A DNA stretch of 64,000 bases, taken from NCBI RefSeq assembly GCF_018618475.1, contig NZ_JACSMD010000001.1:1116001-1180000 (forward strand), read 5' to 3'. The position numbers were made by a program, and so were the translations under genes. Below the pieces are notes generated by a model that was given only the letters and a program-made list of their open reading frames with translations, was not told the DNA's origin and searched no databases. The DNA is from Exiguobacterium sp. s122 (GTDB lineage Bacteria; Bacillota; Bacilli; Exiguobacteriales; Exiguobacteriaceae). Positions 1-7,655 of this stretch are shown one piece after another. The stretch's first letter is position 1; each line of letters begins with the position of its first letter.

Positions 1-49
1 TCGTCTTTCAGTGGCTATTCACGTGAAAGAGCAAGGTGCATGGACTTGC

Positions 50-598
50 TCAAATCTTGAACATCCCCCGGAATCCTCGGGCCGCGTAATACGAATCGGC
101 ACCGTTGTGATAAACAAAGGTGTGGTCATAGCGGCGGTCGCAGAACAAGGCGCCGCCTTTTTGACGAATCGTCTCGGGCGTTACAATCCAACTCGACGTC
201 TTCAAGTCGAATGTATCGAGCGTCTGCAAATGGCGATACGTCGCTTCGTCAAGTAGATCAAGCCCCATCTGTTCAGCTAAGGCAACGGCACTCCCGTCCG
301 GCTTGTTCTTCTTCCGCGCCGCTAGCGCCTTCTCATCGTAACAAAGACTTCGGCGTCCGCTCGGACTTTCTGGTGAGCAGTCACAAAAGGCGAGGTCACC
401 GTTTGGAAGTCGAATCACATCCGGTTCGCCGCCGGTCCGTTCCATTTCAGAGAGTGTGAGGAGCTTGTCCGAATTTGTCTCAAGCTTCGTTACCACGTCT
501 GACCAGACGACATCCGGATGTCGCGCCATATGGGTGTCAAAGCGCGATTCGATGATCGCGAATAACTTGTTTTTGTCTTCAGTTGAGAGGTTGGTCAC
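50..598 (-). CDS. DUF4256 family protein
   Basis: Predicted soluble protein of 182 residues with no signal peptide or membrane segment. The C-terminal end, with its HNGADSYYAARGFRG stretch, and the CDCSPESPSGRRSLCYD segment at about residues 72-88 match what I remember of the DUF4256 family, whose function is unknown. Length is normal for the family. It reads away from the next gene, so the 90-base gap at 599-688 holds two divergent starts. The minus-strand ATG at 596-598 is used. No catalytic motif is evident. The family call is from memory of the C-terminal signature and is moderately secure; nothing is known about the role. Confidence 0.7.
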   Translation of the reverse strand: MTNLSTEDKNKLFAIIESRFDTHMARHPDVVWSDVVTKLETNSDKLLTLSEMERTGGEPDVIRLPNGDLAFCDCSPESPSGRRSLCYDEKALAARKKNKPDGSAVALAEQMGLDLLDEATYRHLQTLDTFDLKTSSWIVTPETIRQKGGALFCDRRYDHTFVYHNGADSYYAARGFRGMFKI

Positions 599-688
599 GA
601 TGCTTCACTCCGTTTCAGTAGTTTCTATCAGTATAAGATATTTTTTCGCCATCCATTCATAATTCATTGAGCGAAAGGGGAATGTACG

Positions 689-1504
689 TTGAACTTTGAT
701 GAAGTGAATGTCCAGCAGCTACACGAGCAGACGTTCCAGAATATTGATTTGTTTCAACTCAAAACGATTTGGTCTGATTGTCTGCCGGATGCGTCTTACC
801 GCGTGACCGACTTTTCAGAGCTGAACTTACATGTGACGAAGCCACAATTGCTTCAGCTTCGATGGATTGATTTGACGTTACCGTTCGGCATCTATTTGAA
901 TAAAAATCTCGTATTTTTGTATAATCCGTATGTTCGCACGTTACATACGCAAGTAAAGATTTTGCTCGAGCAACCCCCACAAGACTTGTCGATTATTGAT
1001 TTTTTGATTGCCCAAAGTCAAACGTTTCATGACCCCGATTCGTATTCTCTGAAAATGGAGGATGCATACGATCTTTCACCGAACAGCCAATGGAGAGAGT
1101 TCGGGTTACCGAAAGTGAAAGACCCTGCAGTATTCATGACGGACTTATTCATCACTCTCGGTGTCACCTCATTTCAGGTCGTGACATGTAAAAGTAAATG
1201 TTTAATCGATCACGAGTCTTGGGCGAAGCGGACGGGAATTCATTATACCGTTAAATCTAGTGGAAAATGGTTGGGGTCGAAAACGTATACAGTGACTTAT
1301 GATGTTTTGAAACAATCGGAACAAGCGATCCATCCACTTGTGTCAATCCTGGAACATTACGAAGAGTGGGAAGGGGCCCGCTTCTTCATCGCAACCGAAA
1401 CCGGAATTGTCTCATTGTTTGTCGGAGGAGATTTGAGAGAAGGATATGGGTTTGGAGTATTTCAGTATGAACAGCCTGGAAAGGCAATTCCCAATGAAAG
1501 TTGA
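689..1504 (+). CDS. Hypothetical protein, first gene of an unknown pair
   Basis: A 271-residue protein I do not recognise. It has no signal peptide and no clear membrane segment, many aromatic residues, and reads as a soluble mixed alpha/beta protein. It starts with TTG at 689, preceded by GAAAGGGG at 672-680; no in-frame ATG has a better ribosome site. The coding sequence looks AT-richer than the flanking genes, with more TTT, AAA and ATT codons, which suggests a different origin. It is translationally coupled to the next gene: the last 11 bases overlap the start at 1494. Both members are unknown, so the pair may form one functional unit. Cys196 and Cys200-type residues (CKSKC) are the only obvious motif. 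Confidence 0.75.
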   Translation: MNFDEVNVQQLHEQTFQNIDLFQLKTIWSDCLPDASYRVTDFSELNLHVTKPQLLQLRWIDLTLPFGIYLNKNLVFLYNPYVRTLHTQVKILLEQPPQDLSIIDFLIAQSQTFHDPDSYSLKMEDAYDLSPNSQWREFGLPKVKDPAVFMTDLFITLGVTSFQVVTCKSKCLIDHESWAKRTGIHYTVKSSGKWLGSKTYTVTYDVLKQSEQAIHPLVSILEHYEEWEGARFFIATETGIVSLFVGGDLREGYGFGVFQYEQPGKAIPNES

Positions 1505-1997
1505 AGAGTTGTTTCGTTATTCCGGGATGCACGTGTTTGCTTTCAATTATGACATCGGTCTGAAACGCCTGACGTTCCAGCTGCAACTTCTCGACTATCG
1601 GAAGAAACAGAACGCCTCTTTTCGCGAGCGACTCGAGACGAATGGGGTTCATCCGCAAAGCGAGATGGTGAACGTGAAACTCCGTTTTGAAGACATCATC
1701 TACATGGAAGTCATTGATGAATCGTATGCCGATGGTGTGGTGGTCACGCCTCACGATCAATTTGAAGGAAATCAAATCGTTCGTTATACAAAGTCAGGTT
1801 ATCTCGACCATTTACAAAAGACGCGATTTCAGTTGTGGGAGTTCATCAAACCGGATGATGCCATGTTGTATCACTATCGGATTTACGGTTTGGACACGGT
1901 ACTTGAGATTATCACGCTGTCGGATCCGACTGTCGAGACGGCGATTGGGTTAACTTGTATCCGACGCGGAAGTCCGAGTTTTTACTTTGATTGGTAA
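1494..1997 (+). CDS. Hypothetical protein, second gene of an unknown pair
   Basis: An unrecognised protein of 167 residues, soluble by eye and rich in aromatic and acidic residues. Longer in-frame starts exist at 1446 and 1467. The ATG at 1494 is preferred because TGGAAAGG at 1477-1484 sits nine bases upstream, giving an 11-base overlap with the upstream gene. That arrangement is typical of coupled translation of interacting or sequentially acting proteins. Base composition resembles its AT-richer partner rather than the genes around it. A strong hairpin terminator follows at 2027-2060. No function is proposed; an immunity or accessory role would only be a guess from the two-gene layout. Confidence 0.7.
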   Translation: MKVEELFRYSGMHVFAFNYDIGLKRLTFQLQLLDYRKKQNASFRERLETNGVHPQSEMVNVKLRFEDIIYMEVIDESYADGVVVTPHDQFEGNQIVRYTKSGYLDHLQKTRFQLWEFIKPDDAMLYHYRIYGLDTVLEIITLSDPTVETAIGLTCIRRGSPSFYFDW

Positions 1998-2026
1998 ACT
2001 TATTTGAAGTACGCATGACAGTAAAG

Positions 2027-2060
2027 AGGCGCCTTCTCAGTGAGAGAGGGCGCCTGTTTG
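2027..2060. terminator. Bidirectional terminator
   Basis: The arms AGGCGCC (2027-2033) and GGCGCCT (2049-2055) flank a short partly paired loop. A T-rich run follows on the plus side and AAA precedes it on the other side. It lies between convergent genes ending at 1997 and 2061 and can serve both. Confidence 0.8.
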
Positions 2061-3218
2061 TTAAGTCGAATGCACGACATTGTGCGTTTGATCGATTTGT
2101 CGACCAATCCAGACGAGCGGAACGGTCAACGCTGCGCCCATCAAATAGACGACGGCAATCGGCAATCCGTCCGCCAGCATTCCGAACGTTAAGCTACCGA
2201 TGCTGAAGGCAAAGGTGTAGGCCGTCTGTTGGACACTATAGACGTATGGCAGTCGTGCGGCTGGTGTCGTTTCTTGGAGTACCGTATTCGTCTGGATGAT
2301 CCGGAGCTGTGTGGCGTATCCTTGAATCGCAAGCGCGATGAGGGCGAACACGATGTGAGACGTCACACCAAACAACAAGGCGGTCCCGACCGAAAGCATG
2401 GAGCTGATCCCAAGCGAACTGGTCCGTTGTGACCGATATAGGTATGCACTGGCCAGAATCATACTGACCAAGAAACTCGCGTTCATCGTGCCCCGCCAGC
2501 CGGTATCGATGTGGAGGTGTCGTTCCAAATAGACGAGCAATAGTGCCGAAATCCAGAGTGTGCTGACGAACGATTCGAACGTGACGAACACTGTAAGAGT
2601 GCGAACGAAAGGTGTTGTTCGTACGAAGTCGAGGCTTTCCTTAAAGGACACGTCTAATTCATCACCCTCTACCGTCACGTCAACGTCGAGCGAACGGACA
2701 AACTGAAACGTGACGAACGTCGACAGTGCGAACAACATCAACGCGACGGTTAAAGCTAGATTGCTCGTAAACGAAGTGACCACAATCGTGCCAAGCGGCC
2801 ACATCGCCAGCTGGATGAACTGGTTCGAGCCTTGGACGAGACTGTTCGCTCGTTGACGATTCGTTGTCAATCGGGGGATGAACGACGCTTGGACCGGGCG
2901 GGCGAACCCGTCCAAAAACGCGATGAGTACGACGAGACCAAGGACGAGAATCGACTCCGACCACAGTACGGCCAAGAGCAAGACTGTTTTCAACAGTTGC
3001 GTGACGAGTAACGTTTGCCCAAGCGTAAATCGAGACAAGACACGGGCGAAGAACAGACCGCTCACGGTCATGCCGACTGTAACGGTAATCGGGAAACTGG
3101 CTGCGGCAAGAGCGGAACCGGTCTGTTGATACAACAAAGCAATCAAGGCGACGATATAAAGCACGTCACCGATATTGGCCAGCCATTGACTGACCAAGAG
3201 TGTGTAAAATGACTTCAT
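2061..3218 (-). CDS. MFS transporter, MFS_3-like drug/siderophore exporter type
   Basis: Integral membrane protein of 385 residues with about 12 hydrophobic helices and a hydrophilic central loop at about residues 175-200. This is the pattern of the compact major facilitator family often annotated as MFS_3 or enterobactin-exporter-like. The first helix (QWLANIGDVLYIVAL) and the loop after helix 2 fit that group. It would export a small molecule using the proton gradient; the substrate cannot be read from the sequence. A GTG at 3221 is in frame, but the ATG at 3218 lies nine bases from GGAGG (complement of 3228-3232) and is preferred. Monocistronic, sharing the terminator at 2027-2060 with the converging gene. 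Confidence 0.85.
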   Translation of the reverse strand: MKSFYTLLVSQWLANIGDVLYIVALIALLYQQTGSALAAASFPITVTVGMTVSGLFFARVLSRFTLGQTLLVTQLLKTVLLLAVLWSESILVLGLVVLIAFLDGFARPVQASFIPRLTTNRQRANSLVQGSNQFIQLAMWPLGTIVVTSFTSNLALTVALMLFALSTFVTFQFVRSLDVDVTVEGDELDVSFKESLDFVRTTPFVRTLTVFVTFESFVSTLWISALLLVYLERHLHIDTGWRGTMNASFLVSMILASAYLYRSQRTSSLGISSMLSVGTALLFGVTSHIVFALIALAIQGYATQLRIIQTNTVLQETTPAARLPYVYSVQQTAYTFAFSIGSLTFGMLADGLPIAVVYLMGAALTVPLVWIGRQIDQTHNVVHST

Positions 3219-3362
3219 CACAAATTTCCTCCAAGCCTATTCAATTTTGGATGAGATGGATGAAGCCAGCTTACATATTTTCACCACTTTCAAATTATTT
3301 ACAAATAGTTTACGATATAACAACGAAGAACACAATAACTGGGAGTGGATGGAGGAAACGCC

Positions 3363-3911
3363 ATGTTACGATATGACATTAGTGAGGAACTTTCGCTACG
3401 CATGTTCACCGTCGATGACGCGGACGCGTTGTTCGAATTGACGATGGCGTCTAAGCCATACCTAAGGGAATGGCTCGGTTGGCTCGATTATATCGAGACG
3501 GTCGACGACTCAAAACGAAATATCGAAGGGCGCATCAACGGATTGATCGAGACAGGCGGCTATCCGAAGTCGTTTGCGATTGTATATAAGGGCGAACTTG
3601 CCGGGACGGTCGGCTATAACGAGATCGACCGAGGTGTTCAGTGCGGGACGATCGGCTACTGGCTCGGCGAAGCGTTTCAAGGGAAAGGCATTATGAGCCA
3701 AGCGCTCGAGGCGCTCATCGAATACGGGTTCCGCGAACTGAAGTTGAATAAAATCGAGATTCGGGTCGCGACGGGGAATGTGAAGAGTCGGGCGTTACCA
3801 GAACGACTCGGCTTTAAAGAAGAAGGGGTATTGCGGGAGGCAGAATGGCTATACGACCATTACGTCGACCACATCGTCTACGGGTTATTAAGAAACGAGT
3901 GGGCTCAGTAA
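3363..3911 (+). CDS. GNAT N-acetyltransferase, RimJ/RimL type
   Basis: A 182-residue acetyltransferase of the RimJ/RimL (YdaF-like) branch, which transfers acetyl from acetyl-CoA to a protein or small-molecule amine. The acetyl-CoA loop is clear in IGYWLGEAFQGKGIMSQAL (about residues 99-117), followed by the conserved LNKIEIRVATGNVKSRALPERLGF block near residues 130-153. The ATG at 3363 is chosen because GGAGG at 3351-3355 has ideal spacing; a longer in-frame start at 3345 overlaps that ribosome site. It stands alone, 144 bases from the divergent MFS gene. The natural substrate is unknown; ribosomal-protein acetylation is known for some relatives only. Confidence 0.9.
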   Translation: MLRYDISEELSLRMFTVDDADALFELTMASKPYLREWLGWLDYIETVDDSKRNIEGRINGLIETGGYPKSFAIVYKGELAGTVGYNEIDRGVQCGTIGYWLGEAFQGKGIMSQALEALIEYGFRELKLNKIEIRVATGNVKSRALPERLGFKEEGVLREAEWLYDHYVDHIVYGLLRNEWAQ

Positions 3912-3988
3912 GGGGAGGGTTTCATCCTTCATTGACTAGGAAATAGCAAAGTATGTCGAGGAATTTTTAGTCAAGGAGGGATTGACAG

Positions 3989-4840
3989 ATGAAGAAGAGT
4001 ACTTCCACGAACCGGGCACTTCCGGTCACGTCGACCAAATCTGGAACGACACAACTGGTCGCCGATCACGTCTATTGTTACACGAACCAAATCGTGAACG
4101 CCTATTTCGTTCAAACCGATACAGCTTTAAATGAATGGGTGTTGGTCGATGCGGGCATGCCGGCTTCAGGGGTTAAATTGCTGCAAGTGGCGGAGCAACT
4201 GTTCGGCGTGGATCATCAGTTGAAGGCCATTCTGCTGACACATGGCCACTTCGACCATGTCGGTGGAATCGTCAGCATTTTAGAACGGTTCCCTGTTCCG
4301 GTATACGCGCACCGCTTAGAGATGCCGTATTTGACTGGGCAACAGCATTATCCGGAACCGGATGCGAGTGTCGAAGGTGGCGTGCTCGCAAAAGTATCGT
4401 CCATCTATCCGGTCGAAGCCATTGATATATCAGAACATCTTCATCCGCTTCCGGCAGATGGGACGGTCCCGATTCTCTCGGAGTGGCAATGGCTCCATAC
4501 GCCCGGCCACTCACCGGGACACGTCTCTTTCTATCGGAAACGTGATCGAGTTCTTCTCGCGGGAGATGCGTTCGTGACCGTTAAACAAGATTCTTTGTAT
4601 CGCGTTCTGACCCAACATGAAAGTGTGGAAGGGCCCCCGGTCTACTTGACGACCGATTGGGAGGAGGCAGAGCGCTCGGTTCAACTCTTAGCGGCGTTAC
4701 ATCCTCAGATTGCGGCGGCCGGGCACGGGCAACCGCTGTCTGGGGAGGCGTTGACGACTGGTTTGAGTAAACTGGCTGAGCAGTTCCAAGAACGCGCTGT
4801 CCCGTCCCACGGTCGATATGTCGATGAAGCAGACGAGTGA
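3989..4840 (+). CDS. Metallo-beta-lactamase-fold hydrolase
   Basis: A 283-residue cytosolic hydrolase of the glyoxalase-II-like branch of the metallo-beta-lactamase fold. The metal ligands are complete: THGHFDH gives His85, His87, Asp89 and His90, TPGHSPGH gives His174, AGD gives Asp193, and AAGHG gives His246. An N-terminal tail of about 20 residues precedes the fold. Such proteins hydrolyse thioesters, lactones or phosphoesters; the substrate cannot be assigned. The ATG at 3989 has AAGGAGGGA at 3973-3981. A seven-base inverted repeat, TTGACTA (3932-3938) with TAGTCAA (3968-3974), brackets the leader and touches the ribosome site. The next gene converges from the other strand with only six bases between. 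Confidence 0.88.
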   Translation: MKKSTSTNRALPVTSTKSGTTQLVADHVYCYTNQIVNAYFVQTDTALNEWVLVDAGMPASGVKLLQVAEQLFGVDHQLKAILLTHGHFDHVGGIVSILERFPVPVYAHRLEMPYLTGQQHYPEPDASVEGGVLAKVSSIYPVEAIDISEHLHPLPADGTVPILSEWQWLHTPGHSPGHVSFYRKRDRVLLAGDAFVTVKQDSLYRVLTQHESVEGPPVYLTTDWEEAERSVQLLAALHPQIAAAGHGQPLSGEALTTGLSKLAEQFQERAVPSHGRYVDEADE

Positions 4841-4846
4841 CCACTA

Positions 4847-5245
4847 TCATAACGTTGCACTTAAAATACGTTGAAGCAAACGATCGACTGCAAAAAAGAG
4901 CGTCGCACTGACGAGGCCGATTACCGAGGCGAAATTCAAGACGCCCATCTCAAAAATGGACGGGTCGAATAGGAGACCATATGGTACGACGAACAGCCAT
5001 CCGCCGATCAAGTGATAGAACAAGGACGTCATCCGTTTCGAACGGAATGGCGTCTTTTTACTGAGGTATTCCGATAATAGCGACATCGTCGTTCCGTACA
5101 AAAACACAACGGGTACGGCGAATAGGGCATAGACGAGGACGCTCTGCCAATACGACAATTCGAATGCATCCGGGAGCACGAGCGGTATCACGAACGGAAT
5201 GATGAATAAGCTGAACAATGCGGATTGAATCTTTTGGAACAACAC
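4847..5245 (-). CDS. Small four-helix membrane protein, unknown
   Basis: A 132-residue protein with about four transmembrane helices (near residues 7-27, 33-52, 75-95 and 102-122) and a basic loop around residues 62-72. The YGTTMSLLSEYLSKK segment after helix 2 recalls the UPF0715 group of small Bacillus membrane proteins, but I am not sure of that assignment. No catalytic or binding motif is visible. It converges with the hydrolase gene ending at 4840 and lies upstream, on the same strand, of nothing obviously related. Function unknown. Confidence 0.7.
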   Translation of the reverse strand: MLFQKIQSALFSLFIIPFVIPLVLPDAFELSYWQSVLVYALFAVPVVFLYGTTMSLLSEYLSKKTPFRSKRMTSLFYHLIGGWLFVVPYGLLFDPSIFEMGVLNFASVIGLVSATLFFAVDRLLQRILSATL

Positions 5246-5276
5246 GGCTTCTCCTCCTGACTATTTAATAGGAAAC

Positions 5277-5309
5277 GAACGAGCCGACATCTGTCCATGC
5301 CGGCTCGTT
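5277..5309 (-). terminator. Hairpin terminator of the recombinase-like gene
   Basis: Minus-strand arms AACGAGCCGGCAT and ATGTCGGCTCGTT form a long stem that overlaps the stop codon at 5308-5310. The following T run is weak (CGTTTCCTATT), so termination may be partial. Confidence 0.6.
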
Positions 5310-6303
5310 AGAGAATCGTTTTGGATGCATAGAGCGTCTCACCGAACTCGACATACGCCTGCTCATAGCGACGAAGCGACGACTCTTTATGCATACATGT
5401 GAGATTCATGCGCTCGAGTGGTGTCATGTCTACCGCATACGTCTTTAGAACGTGGGCGTTCCGGAGCATCGACGGGGTGACCGAGCGGGCGAGGCCGCTC
5501 CGTTCGTTCAACTGTCTCATCATCTTCGTGATCATGACGATCGTCAGCTGTTTCGGTTGATTCTTCGCATAAACCCAGCGGAACGTCATTCGAGCGAAAT
5601 CGAACGAGACGAAGACGGGATCATCGGAATACCAACGTGGGCGGACCGGGGTCGGGATGTCCGCGAGGTAATTCATGAGGAGCGACTGGTCTGCTTGGCT
5701 AAGTTTTAACGTAAAGCGGTTGCCGAGACGGTCATAGACGTCGAATTCATGGCTCGCAAGATGTAAATCGTTCATCCGCAGCCGAATGATGTGGTGGACG
5801 CGGAGTCCATATTTATAGAAGAGTGTCACAATCAGTTCGTTCCGATTGACGAGGTAAGGATGGGCTTGGAGCTGATTCTCACTCAACCCTTTCGTCGACC
5901 GGATCGTTCTGACGAGCTGATCGAACTCCGTCTCGAGTGCGATTTGGTCGACAGTGAGCGTATGTGCCGGTTGTGCATAGTGGAGCATCTTTTTACGGAG
6001 CGGGTTCAAAAACGTCGTCAAGCTATTGATGACCGTGACGATTCTAGCGACCGTCGCTTGCTGGTAGAGCTTTTCTTCAATTAGGAAATCGTTGACGAAC
6101 GTTTTCCACGATTCGAGCGGGACGGCGAGCCAGTCCTTAGGTGTGTCGAGTTCGACGTTATGGTCGCGGAAGTATTTATGGACGTCAATCAAGTCGTAGC
6201 GATAGCGTTTCAGCGTCGACGGTTGCCGTCCGCTCGCCCCGAGATGATACAAGTACGTCTCGATATACTCCGGGAGTGGGTAATCTTTCGTTCGTTTCGT
6301 CAT
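5308..6303 (-). CDS. Tyrosine recombinase-like protein with degenerate active site
   Basis: A 331-residue protein with the two-domain layout of phage-type integrases: an N-terminal core-binding domain at about residues 8-105 and a catalytic-type domain at about 130-320. Box I Arg168 (KYGLRVHHIIRL), Lys200, His305 (CMH) and a candidate nucleophile Tyr313 are present. Box II, normally HxLRH, reads SMLRN at residues 278-282: the first His is Ser and the second is Asn, while Arg281 is kept. Strand-exchange chemistry may therefore be impaired. Nothing mobile surrounds it: no att-like repeat, excisionase or cargo is seen, and hflX lies divergently 98 bases away. It may be a domesticated DNA-binding protein or a low-activity recombinase. 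Confidence 0.75.
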   Translation of the reverse strand: MTKRTKDYPLPEYIETYLYHLGASGRQPSTLKRYRYDLIDVHKYFRDHNVELDTPKDWLAVPLESWKTFVNDFLIEEKLYQQATVARIVTVINSLTTFLNPLRKKMLHYAQPAHTLTVDQIALETEFDQLVRTIRSTKGLSENQLQAHPYLVNRNELIVTLFYKYGLRVHHIIRLRMNDLHLASHEFDVYDRLGNRFTLKLSQADQSLLMNYLADIPTPVRPRWYSDDPVFVSFDFARMTFRWVYAKNQPKQLTIVMITKMMRQLNERSGLARSVTPSMLRNAHVLKTYAVDMTPLERMNLTCMHKESSLRRYEQAYVEFGETLYASKTIL

Positions 6304-6401
6304 CGTCGTTCCTCCTTCTATTCTTATCGTACCACAAACGGACGTTCTCCATTCCTTGATTCATGGTAAGATGGGGGATGAGATCTAAATAGGAATGAGG
6401 A

Positions 6402-7652
6402 ATGAATATGGAACGAGAGAAAGTAATCATCGTCGGCTGTCAGCTACCGACAGTCGATGATTGGACATATGAACAATCGATGGGTGAACTCGTCGAACTC
6501 GTCGACACCGCCAAAGGGGAAGTCGTCGCCAGACTCGATCAAAAGCGACAGCAAGTCGACCGCCGTACGTTCATCGGAAAGGGGAAAATCGAAGAGCTCG
6601 CCATGCTCGTCGAACAGTTCGAACCGGATATCGTCATCTTTAACGCCGAGCTGTCTCCAGCCCAGTCGAAGAACATTCGGATTTCGTTGAACGACCCGGA
6701 TGAGATGAAGTTGATTGACCGGACGCAACTCATCCTCGATATTTTCGCGGGACGGGCCCAGTCAAAGGAAGGGAAGCTCCAAGTCGAGCTCGCGCAAATG
6801 AACTATCTATTGCCACGTCTGATCGGGCAAGGAACCCAGTTGTCACGTCTTGGTGGTGGCATCGGGACGCGTGGACCGGGTGAGACGAAACTCGAATCGG
6901 ACCGTCGTCATATCAAACGTCGAATCGATGAAATCACGAAACAGCTCGAAGGGACGGTCGCACACCGTGACCGTTATCGGGAACGCCGGAAAGAGAATCG
7001 TGTCTTCCAAATCGCCCTCGTCGGCTACACGAACGCCGGGAAGTCGACAATCTTTAACCGCTTGACTGAAGGGGACACGTATGAGCAAGACGAACTGTTC
7101 GCGACGCTCGATCCGCTCACGCGTGAGCTCGAATTGCCGCGGGGCGGAAAAGTGCTCATCACCGACACGGTCGGATTTATCCGCGACTTGCCGACCAAAC
7201 TCGTCGCGGCGTTCCGGTCGACACTTGAAGAAGTCGTCGGGGCCGATTTGGTGCTACACGTCATCGACGCGTCGAACCCGCACTATTTGAACCAAATCGA
7301 CACGACGAACGCTGTCCTTTCAGAACTCGGGGCGAGCGAAGTGCCGCAACTCGAGGTGTACAACAAGAAAGACCGGTTGACTGAGGACTTCCTCGGGGGA
7401 CCGCTCCTCATCTCGGCGATTGACCCGAGTGACATCGAGACGCTCATCGGGGCAGTCGAAGATAAAATCTGTGACGTGTTGACGCGCGTCCACGTCGTCT
7501 TGCCGGTTAGCTCGTTCGAGCACTATCATCCGGCAAAAGAGGCGATGTATCGGCTTGAAGAAGCGTTTCAAGACGACGGTTCGGTCGAACTCGTCGGGTA
7601 TATGAGAGAAGACACGCGTCTATATGCGACGCTGAAACAATTTGAGGTGTGA
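6402..7652 (+). CDS. hflX: GTPase HflX
   Basis: Ribosome-associated GTPase that splits stalled or heat-damaged 70S ribosomes in studied species. It has 416 residues: an N-terminal HflX domain with the RLGGGIGTRGPGETKLE block at about residues 149-165, a coiled segment, then the G domain with G1 GYTNAGKS (208-215), G3 DTVGF (255-259) and G4 NKKD (321-324). Either ATG at 6402 or 6408 is possible; AGGAATGAGG at 6391-6400 can serve both, and 6408 has slightly better spacing. It leads into ynbB after three bases, as in B. subtilis (ynbA-ynbB), so the two are co-transcribed. Confidence 0.95.
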   Translation: MNMEREKVIIVGCQLPTVDDWTYEQSMGELVELVDTAKGEVVARLDQKRQQVDRRTFIGKGKIEELAMLVEQFEPDIVIFNAELSPAQSKNIRISLNDPDEMKLIDRTQLILDIFAGRAQSKEGKLQVELAQMNYLLPRLIGQGTQLSRLGGGIGTRGPGETKLESDRRHIKRRIDEITKQLEGTVAHRDRYRERRKENRVFQIALVGYTNAGKSTIFNRLTEGDTYEQDELFATLDPLTRELELPRGGKVLITDTVGFIRDLPTKLVAAFRSTLEEVVGADLVLHVIDASNPHYLNQIDTTNAVLSELGASEVPQLEVYNKKDRLTEDFLGGPLLISAIDPSDIETLIGAVEDKICDVLTRVHVVLPVSSFEHYHPAKEAMYRLEEAFQDDGSVELVGYMREDTRLYATLKQFEV

Positions 7653-7655
7653 TAT

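Noticed and set aside
3932-3974. Riboswitch or attenuator before the metallo-beta-lactamase-fold gene
   Set aside because: Only one seven-base inverted repeat with a 29-base loop; no conserved aptamer core and no terminator, so not listed as a feature.
5308-6303. Prophage or integrative element suggested by the tyrosine recombinase
   Set aside because: No other phage or conjugation gene, no flanking direct repeats that I can see, and housekeeping genes on both sides.
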